NCBI RefSeq assembly: GCF_900765565.1
Contig: NZ_CAAFRZ010000234.1
Location: 1-8,350, forward strand
DNA length: 8,350 nucleotides
Direction: 5' to 3'
Source of the DNA: an uncultured Dialister sp.
Lineage (GTDB): Bacteria; Bacillota; Negativicutes; Veillonellales; Dialisteraceae
Position 1 is the first letter of the stretch; every line of letters begins with the position of its first letter. This document shows, piece after piece, positions 1 through 5,115 of this stretch. The notes beneath the pieces were generated by a model, which was not told the DNA's origin, did not search any database, and saw nothing but the letters and a program-made list of their open reading frames with translations. A program made the position numbers and the translations under genes.

Positions 1-57
1 GCCGCTTCGCGGCAAATGCACCCCCTCAGCCTTCGGCAGCTCCCCCGATGGGGGAGC
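1..57. repeat. GC-rich intergenic element with two hairpins
   Basis: Two short palindromes sit next to each other. Bases 1-5 (gccgc) pair with 9-13 (gcggc) around ttc, and 39-46 (gctccccc) pair with 50-57 (gggggagc) around gat. The second is followed by a short T run (61-65 region), so it could terminate plus-strand transcription entering from the left. Compact G/C palindromes like these are typical of dispersed intergenic repeats in Firmicutes; the copy number here cannot be judged from one window. Confidence 0.55.
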
Positions 58-96
58 CAAGTTTTAACGGCGTAGTCTGGACCTTAATTTTCTTCA

Positions 97-119
97 CTCA
101 AATCTCAATTCTTTCTTTT
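97..119. repeat. CT-rich direct repeat, copy 1
   Basis: This 23-bp sequence starts with ctcaaatctcaa and ends in ctttctttt. It matches 288-310 at 22 of 23 positions. The two copies flank the palindromic elements at 156-268, so the arrangement looks like a composite of dispersed repeat units and not like coding sequence. Confidence 0.7.
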
Positions 120-155
120 TACACCGGCACCCACCCACCCGAGGGGAAGCGTGTC

Positions 156-195
156 ACTGGATTCTCAGTCGCCTGCGGCTCCCTACGAATCCAGT
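156..195. repeat. Nested inverted repeat
   Basis: A perfect 9-bp inverted repeat (156-164, actggattc; 187-195, gaatccagt) encloses a second stem in which 167-172 (agtcgc) pairs with 175-180 (gcggct), using one G-U pair and a 2-base turn. Nested pairing of this kind suggests a structured intergenic repeat. No gene overlaps it. Confidence 0.6.
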
Positions 196-219
196 TCCCT
201 TGCCACCGCAAGCGGTCCC

Positions 220-268
220 CCCTCCCTCTAAAGAGGGAGGGTTGTGGGTGCTTTGGCGGCGGAGCCGC
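220..268. repeat. Near-perfect palindrome plus small GC hairpin
   Basis: Bases 220-229 and 232-241 form a 10-bp inverted repeat with only two loop bases; the left arm is ccctccctct. Fifteen bases further, 256-260 (gcggc) pairs with 264-268 (gccgc). The first palindrome would form a very tight hairpin on either strand. It has no T run after it, so it does not look like a normal terminator and fits a dispersed repeat better. Confidence 0.6.
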
Positions 269-273
269 GGGAA

Positions 274-301
274 CTCAAATCTCAACTCTCAAATCTCAAC
301 T
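274..301. repeat. Tandem 14-bp repeat, two perfect units
   Basis: The unit ctcaaatctcaact occurs at 274-287 and again at 288-301 without a mismatch. The same unit begins the direct repeat at 97-119. Units of this type can expand or contract by slippage, but here they lie outside any gene, about 100 bases beyond the adhesin stop codon. Confidence 0.75.
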
Positions 302-310
302 CTTTCTTTT
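288..310. repeat. CT-rich direct repeat, copy 2
   Basis: This is the second copy of the 23-bp element at 97-119, with a single difference (c for t). Its first 14 bases are also the second unit of the tandem repeat at 274-301. Confidence 0.7.
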
Positions 311-353
311 CCATGCCCCCATACATTTGTATGCTCTCTCAGCCGCCAAGACA

Positions 354-386
354 AAAAAGAGCCCCCCATCAAGGGGAGCTCTTTTT
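354..386 (-). terminator. Rho-independent terminator of the adhesin gene
   Basis: On the minus strand an A-rich arm leads into gagc and a C/G-rich stem, and the transcript then ends in a T run. In window coordinates 354-362 pairs perfectly with 378-386, A377 bulges out, 363-366 pairs with 373-376, and the loop is 367-372. The stem starts 13 bases past the adhesin stop codon (400-402). The arms carry A and T runs on both sides, so it could also stop transcription from the other direction. Confidence 0.88.
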
Positions 387-399
387 ATAGTTTCAGACC

Positions 400-3300
400 T
401 TATTTGATATGGCTTTTCAGTTCTTCCAGTGCTTTCTTCAGTTCCTGGATTTCTTTTTCCTGGTTCTGGATCTTCTGGTCCTGGGCTGCGTCGTTTGCTT
501 TCAGTTTCTGGTTTTCTTCTGCCAGTTCTGCCTTGCTCACGCCGGCATAGGAGCTGCCCTGGCCCAGTTTGAAGCTTACGCCTGCGTTCACCATGTTTTC
601 TCCGTTGCCGAAGTTGGTGCCTACGCTGAACATGGTGTTCTCATTGGGCCGGTAGAAGGCGCCCACTGCGACACTGTTGGCATTGCGGTAATTGCCGTAG
701 CCCACAGCAAAATCCCACTTATCATCGGGATTGAAGTCCAGCGGGTGAAGCGCCGCCAAAGCCGCCGCACCGGCACCGACCTTGTTGACGCGGTTATCGA
801 GGTTGGAAACACGGTTATTGATGTTATAAATAGATTCCGTGTTGGCAGCCACCTGATGATCCAAAGCCGTTATGTTTTGGCCAGCTGTGTTAGCCTGTCT
901 GATGAAGATTCCGTCTTTTTCGACTCTCGTTTCCTTGTAGACGGTCCCAGCATTGACGGCGTTCTTGGAGCCTTCCTCAATCGTGGTGTTGGCTACATTC
1001 TGGATGGTCGTGTCTTTCCGCAGCGTAACGGTCTTGCTGTCGTCACCGTCATAGTTGACGGCGTTCTTGGTCGCAGCTTGCAACTGGTCTTCCGTAGCAG
1101 CCTGACCGGACGTAATGTTCTTGGCGTCCCAGGTCTTGTTAGTCAATCCACCAATCGTGCCTTTGTCATCCTTGTTGATGGTGACCTTGCCAATGGCAGC
1201 GGAATCTGTCACTTCGAGGTCTTTTGTTTTAATCTTATCAGCTGCGGTAACTGAATCGACATTCAGATCTTTATTCAGGGAAATCTGATAATTCGCAGTT
1301 TCTCCCTCTTTGGCAATATTTTCAACAGAAAGGTTAGAATCTTTCGTCGAAACAATAGTATGCTTGCCCGCAGCTTCTGATGCAGATTTAATGGCTTCGT
1401 CGAGTTTTCCGATGGAAGTCGTGACGTCTTCACCTTTTGTAACGTACTTCGTGCTACTGTAGTTAAGATCTCCTACCTTACCATTTACCTTGTTAACAGC
1501 ATCCACTACGGTCGTTTTGCCATCGGCGTTTTGAATATCTGCATCCAACTTCGTTACATCGCCTACATCACTGGCTTTTGCTACATCCGTAATCCGGACG
1601 GTACCAACTTTTCCCGTCTTATCTACAACGTCTATCGATACTCCCTGCGCTGTCTTGCCATCCTTGTCCGTAATAGTACCAACGGCATAATCGCCAGCCG
1701 TGATATGTGTATCATTGGCATCGGCTGCGGCCTGTGTCATCGCTTCGTGGAGCTGTGCTTCCGTAGCCGCCTTTGTAGACTTAGAATAATCTTTCGTTTT
1801 ATCCCAGGTCGTATTAGACAAACCTGTAATCACATTATGCTGACCATCTACAGTCACGTTACCAGAAGTAACAGTTGTTGCTTGCAGACTGGTGAGACCT
1901 GTAATGTCCTTTGCAAGACGAATATTCAACGTATTATCAGCTGTTTTTACTACGCCAATGTTATTAGCTTCAACGGTATCAGTCGCTCCTCCGATAATAT
2001 TAAGCTGTTCATTCAGTTTTCTCGATATGACTTTGCTATTATCTGACTGTCCGTCATCACCAGCAAATGTTAAACCGTCCGTACTTTTAGCCAATCCTTC
2101 CGTATTTAGGCCAATCGTATATTCGATACCTTTCCCCTGGTTTACGCCTTCCTTCACTGTAATATGACCGTTTTCAGCCGCTTTGACAGTCGCATGCTTG
2201 GCAGCCTCTATAGCTACGGCATAAAGTTCGCTCCCATTGACGGCATCCGTACTATCGGACATAACACGTCCGGCAGCTACGTTCGTAATAGTCCGCTGCG
2301 CTGTGGGCGTACCTACACTAACGATTCCAACGGGCCAGTTGCCACTTACGGTATATGTTCTGTTAAGATTAGGAATCGTGATACTTGAAACATCTGTCGG
2401 TGCTGTCGAAGCGATAGAGCCATCACCCAACGCAACAGAACGAGATAATGAAACCGTCGCACCTTGCCCAATGGCAACAGATTGTGCACCGGAAACTTGT
2501 GCACTCATACCTATAGCAATACTGTTTTTTCTACTGACCAGACTGCTTGCGCCTAAGGCCATGCTATTTTCTGCATCGGCTAAAACCTTTGCCTGATATC
2601 CCAATGCCGTTCCCTTAGTCGCCCCTTTATCTACTTTCGCTCCTAAGCCAACAGCTGACGAGTAATTGGCCAAAGCTTCTGCACCTTCACCTACAGCAGT
2701 AGCAGATTCCCCACTAGCCTTAGCGAGCGAACCCAGTGCGGTTGCCTGCTTTCCTTCAGCCTGTGCATTCATCCCAATAGCCGTACTGTTATCTTGATTG
2801 GCCAGGGCATCGGTACCTAGTGCAACAGCATACCGCCCTGTTGCCTTGCTATTATAGCCCAGGGCGGTCGAACGATAACCAGACTGGCTATTGTAACCAA
2901 CCGCAGTGTTATCATCCTGACTATCTTTACCCTCTAAATGAGTTGTTTGAGCTTTATATCCCAACGCTAATGAATGCTGTCCCTTGGCTGAAGCAAAGGG
3001 TCCAATGGCAATAGCATCATTCCCTGTAGCTCCATTATTGTTATAATTACTATCAGTACCTGTAGCAACATCACTTTTGGGATTCATACTATAATAATGA
3101 ATCTGGGCTTTCTTCAGCTGAGCTACGTTGACAGCATCGGTATCTTCCTTACCAGCTGCCACGTTAGTAATCTGGCGGGTAAAATTCTTGTTACCGACGG
3201 AGACAGCAGCAGCTTTTGACTTCCAAATGCCACTTGTATCTCCATTGCGGTCAGTTCCAGACGGATCATAACCGACTTCACCCTTATCAACGGAAGCTAT

Positions 3301-4584
3301 AGAACCGGCACCGAGGGCTACGCCGCCATTTTTCAGTACATCCGCATTATGGCCAATCATGACGGCATCGGCAAGTTTTTCCTGATGTGTAAAACGATTT
3401 ACACTTTCCTTTGTACCCAGAGTTCCATCTGTGTTATATCTCTTCTGAGTCAGTTTCCCATCTTGTGATCCTAAAATGATATTATTACTACCATTCTTCA
3501 TCTGATGGAAGTCACCAATGACGATATTCGATTTATTGCTGCTTACATCATCACCAGAAATGTCATTTGCCATACCAATGACATAATCATTCTTTGCATT
3601 TGTGAGATTATTATAGAAACCATCTACATAGTTCAGTCTTGTTGCCTGCTTATTAAATGCACTATTAAAGGCCGTAATATAACGTTCATAGTTTTCCTCA
3701 TCATCCTGTAATTCCGGAGGAGTGAAAGTGATATCAGCCCCTTGTACTTTATTGCCCACACCCATCAGCTGCGTCATATAGGCTTTATCTGCTACGTTGC
3801 CACCGCCAATAGCCATGACCTGTCCACCGCTCTGTAAAACAGCTTCGCCGACTTTATCTGTGAACGATTCCGGATTCTGATAAACGTCGGAATTCATGGA
3901 AGCAGCCAACATATTAATCGGTACATCGCCTCTGTACGAGTTAGTAATCTTATTGCCAGCACCGTAAATCAAAACACCGTTAGAATCCTTTGTCAGATTC
4001 CCCTGTCCAACAATACTATTAGCTGTCCCACTGTACCATTTTGAAAAATCGTTAGATGATTTAATTGGAGTGTTTAAATTGAAATTAAACGATCCTACAG
4101 ATACAGCAGTAGCCCCTTGAGGGGATAAATCTTCATCGTCTCCATCTTTAACTTTATCATTTTGAATTACAGAATATGAGCCGATAACAGTACTTGCGTC
4201 TCCAGCCGCATATGTACCATATCCCGCAGCCATTGCATAATACGATTTTGCGCCATCATTATTTTTATTTGTATAATGTTTTTCAAACTCTTCATTGTCG
4301 AATATAGCACCTGGAGCAGAATCATTGACACTGTAATACTTCGTCTTCGAAGCATCAACGATATTGCTGATAGCTTTGAGCTGTGCCACATTGAAGGCAT
4401 CATTGTCTGCAGCTTCAGCCATACCAAACATGCCTGAAGCCATGAGGGCCGCTGCCGCCAGGAGAGCTGCTTTTCTCCCTGCATGAGAAGCAGATCCGGA
4501 TTTCCCATGGCTCTTTGCTCTTTCAGATACTGCCATATACATATTTCTTGCCCTGTTCCATACCAGTTTATAAATATGATTCAT
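400..4584 (-). CDS. Trimeric autotransporter adhesin (YadA-like, type Vc secretion)
   Basis: Predicted 1394-residue surface adhesin that would trimerise, insert its C-terminus in the outer membrane and display its passenger outside. Residues 1-30 form an extended signal peptide region (MNHIYKLVWNRARNMYMAVS), followed by a hydrophobic core at 38-55 and likely cleavage near A58. A neck-like DAFNVAQL lies at 62-69. A degenerate head (about 120-435) has scattered VxIG/ALG motifs. A neck follows at 471-490 (ITNVAAG...DAVNVAQL). About 14 classical head repeats (AxALG/AIG) fill 521-722, and a second neck is at 766-790. The stalk (about 790-1250) contains two GLxNxTWD...AATExQL modules. The YadA anchor spans about 1250-1340, ending in GVSFKLG. 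Residues 1350-1394 are a coiled coil beyond the anchor, which YadA itself lacks. I see no cysteine. The start is supported by the extended signal peptide and by gagga 6-8 bases upstream. G+C is low in the passenger and high in the anchor. The family is sure; the ligand is unknown. Confidence 0.96.
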   Translation of the reverse strand: MNHIYKLVWNRARNMYMAVSERAKSHGKSGSASHAGRKAALLAAAALMASGMFGMAEAADNDAFNVAQLKAISNIVDASKTKYYSVNDSAPGAIFDNEEFEKHYTNKNNDGAKSYYAMAAGYGTYAAGDASTVIGSYSVIQNDKVKDGDDEDLSPQGATAVSVGSFNFNLNTPIKSSNDFSKWYSGTANSIVGQGNLTKDSNGVLIYGAGNKITNSYRGDVPINMLAASMNSDVYQNPESFTDKVGEAVLQSGGQVMAIGGGNVADKAYMTQLMGVGNKVQGADITFTPPELQDDEENYERYITAFNSAFNKQATRLNYVDGFYNNLTNAKNDYVIGMANDISGDDVSSNKSNIVIGDFHQMKNGSNNIILGSQDGKLTQKRYNTDGTLGTKESVNRFTHQEKLADAVMIGHNADVLKNGGVALGAGSIASVDKGEVGYDPSGTDRNGDTSGIWKSKAAAVSVGNKNFTRQITNVAAGKEDTDAVNVAQLKKAQIHYYSMNPKSDVATGTDSNYNNNGATGNDAIAIGPFASAKGQHSLALGYKAQTTHLEGKDSQDDNTAVGYNSQSGYRSTALGYNSKATGRYAVALGTDALANQDNSTAIGMNAQAEGKQATALGSLAKASGESATAVGEGAEALANYSSAVGLGAKVDKGATKGTALGYQAKVLADAENSMALGASSLVSRKNSIAIGMSAQVSGAQSVAIGQGATVSLSRSVALGDGSIASTAPTDVSSITIPNLNRTYTVSGNWPVGIVSVGTPTAQRTITNVAAGRVMSDSTDAVNGSELYAVAIEAAKHATVKAAENGHITVKEGVNQGKGIEYTIGLNTEGLAKSTDGLTFAGDDGQSDNSKVISRKLNEQLNIIGGATDTVEANNIGVVKTADNTLNIRLAKDITGLTSLQATTVTSGNVTVDGQHNVITGLSNTTWDKTKDYSKSTKAATEAQLHEAMTQAAADANDTHITAGDYAVGTITDKDGKTAQGVSIDVVDKTGKVGTVRITDVAKASDVGDVTKLDADIQNADGKTTVVDAVNKVNGKVGDLNYSSTKYVTKGEDVTTSIGKLDEAIKSASEAAGKHTIVSTKDSNLSVENIAKEGETANYQISLNKDLNVDSVTAADKIKTKDLEVTDSAAIGKVTINKDDKGTIGGLTNKTWDAKNITSGQAATEDQLQAATKNAVNYDGDDSKTVTLRKDTTIQNVANTTIEEGSKNAVNAGTVYKETRVEKDGIFIRQANTAGQNITALDHQVAANTESIYNINNRVSNLDNRVNKVGAGAAALAALHPLDFNPDDKWDFAVGYGNYRNANSVAVGAFYRPNENTMFSVGTNFGNGENMVNAGVSFKLGQGSSYAGVSKAELAEENQKLKANDAAQDQKIQNQEKEIQELKKALEELKSHIK

Positions 4585-4653
4585 AGGATATTCCTCTTTT
4601 CCTGTGCTAACCGTATATTTCTAAACTGCCAACCCTCCCTGCATCGGCAAAAT

Positions 4654-4675
4654 AGTTTACCTTTTTGACAAACCG
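4654..4675. repeat. 22-bp direct repeat in adhesin upstream region, copy 1
   Basis: This sequence (agtttacctttttgacaaac and 2 more bases) matches 4791-4812 at 18 of 22 positions, including an unbroken tttttgacaa core. The agtttacc at its left end recurs inverted at 4716-4723 (ggtaaact), and a near-identical agtaaact is at 4791-4798. This copy lies in the presumed untranslated leader of the adhesin, about 70 bases before its start codon. It could be one of a pair of regulator binding sites; its TTGACA also forms the -35 of a plus-strand promoter. Confidence 0.55.
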
Positions 4676-4694
4676 TCTTATGGATATTTAAAAT
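4665..4694 (+). promoter_or_regulatory. Plus-strand sigma-70/SigA-type promoter
   Basis: A perfect -35 TTGACA (4665-4670) is followed after 18 bases by TAAAAT (4689-4694), a 5 of 6 match to the -10 consensus. It points away from the adhesin gene into the intergenic gap. No plausible plus-strand protein follows, but a strong terminator sits about 180 bases downstream, which is why a small RNA is proposed. The region is AT-rich, so chance matches are possible. Confidence 0.45.
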
Positions 4695-4751
4695 CCTGTC
4701 TACATAATCATACCAGGTAAACTGCTAAAACACTTCATTTTTATACTTTAT

Positions 4752-4780
4752 ACTATACCCTATTTTCTGCTTAAAGTCTA
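4752..4780 (-). promoter_or_regulatory. Likely promoter of the adhesin gene
   Basis: On the minus strand TAGACT (4775-4780; 4 of 6 to TTGACA) is followed after exactly 17 bases by TATAGT (4752-4757; 5 of 6 to TATAAT). Transcription would start near 4745 and leave a leader of about 160 nt before the start codon at 4584. One copy of the 22-bp repeat (4791-4812) lies just upstream of the -35, where an activator would sit; the other lies in the leader. Confidence 0.5.
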
Positions 4781-4790
4781 TAAACCAAAA

Positions 4791-4812
4791 AGTAAACTTT
4801 TTTGACAAGCCG
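4791..4812. repeat. 22-bp direct repeat in adhesin upstream region, copy 2
   Basis: This is the second copy of the element at 4654-4675, in the same orientation, starting 137 bases away. It begins agtaaact and ends tttttgacaagccg. It lies 10 bases upstream of the proposed adhesin -35 box. Unlike copy 1, its TTGACA has no reasonable -10 at a normal distance, which argues that the sequence is conserved for something other than a promoter, for instance protein binding. Confidence 0.55.
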
Positions 4813-4875
4813 AAAAGAACCATGATCTCAGGATTTGCAGAACATACAGTATTACCGCTCATTTTTCGTACAATC

Positions 4876-4915
4876 AAAAACCATGCAGTTTCCGTTAAGA
4901 ACTGCATGGTTTTTT
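4876..4915. terminator. Strong hairpin terminator, usable from both sides
   Basis: A perfect 15-bp stem (4876-4890 with 4900-4914, core ccatgcagtt/aactgcatgg) has a 9-base loop. T runs follow on both strands: six T on plus, five on minus. From the minus side it is the first good terminator after the leucine-rich-repeat gene, about 200 bases past that stop codon. From the plus side it would end the proposed small RNA. Confidence 0.85.
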
Positions 4916-4989
4916 ATATATGCCTGTTTAAAATATTAACTATTTTCCTTCTGCCTCCGGTATGGGGCATGGTATGTATGAAGACGGGC

Positions 4990-5012
4990 CCTCTTTTGAA
5001 AAACAAAAGGGG
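4990..5012 (+). other. Short hairpin with A-rich loop
   Basis: cttttg (4993-4998) and caaaag (5004-5009) pair around five A, extended by one G-U and two C-G pairs on the plus strand. The minus-strand version loses the G-U pair. No T run follows on the plus strand, so termination is not supported. Its role is unclear. Confidence 0.35.
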
Positions 5013-5115
5013 TATGATTGAAAGGGTCTAAAGATTACGAAAGTGCTTTCATTTCCGATGGCGGTGCCGCAGGCAGCAGGCCATGGCGGTCAGCGGATAG
5101 CAGATAGCGGCCGGC
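5013..5115. other. Non-coding tail after the leucine-rich-repeat gene
   Basis: I see no gene here. It contains an 8-bp direct repeat (atggcggt at 5058-5065 and 5083-5090) and an imperfect repeat around gcggatagc/agatagcgg (5092-5110). There is no terminator directly after the stop codon at 5116-5118, so the mRNA probably extends through here to the hairpin at 4876-4915. Confidence 0.4.

Larger units (their letters stand above)
4701..4915 (+). ncRNA. Candidate small RNA, partly antisense to the adhesin leader
   Basis: If the plus-strand promoter at 4665-4694 is active, its transcript would start near 4701 and end at the hairpin at 4876-4915, giving about 215 nt. The T run of that hairpin is longer on this strand (six T) than on the other (five). 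The first ~45 nt would be complementary to the start of the adhesin mRNA leader, if that mRNA begins near 4745. No convincing reading frame lies inside. This is inference from promoter plus terminator only, and no known RNA family is recognised. Confidence 0.28.

Noticed and set aside
409..1254. Plus-strand open frame of 281 codons opposite the adhesin C-terminus
   Set aside because: It lies antisense to the YadA anchor and stalk, whose family match is certain. The translation is a V/F/L-rich shadow with no recognisable domain.
2400..3030. Head-repeat region as a DNA tandem repeat or CRISPR-like array
   Set aside because: The periodicity is at the protein level (about 14 residues); the DNA units are strongly diverged and there are no conserved repeats with unique spacers.
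400..4812. Homopolymer tract for phase variation of the adhesin
   Set aside because: The longest runs seen in the gene and its promoter region are about six bases (for example 4798-4803), too short to support slippage-driven switching.
4802..4826. Second TTGACA on the plus strand as a promoter
   Set aside because: No acceptable -10 box occurs 16-19 bases downstream; the TTGACA is explained by the 22-bp direct repeat.
4725..4907. Minus-strand frame of 60 codons upstream of the adhesin
   Set aside because: Its start codon is within the terminator stem and its end covers the adhesin promoter; no Shine-Dalgarno of note.
4822..5031. Plus-strand frame of 69 codons in the intergenic gap
   Set aside because: It runs straight through the strong terminator hairpin at 4876-4915, which would be inside the gene, and its translation looks like nothing known.
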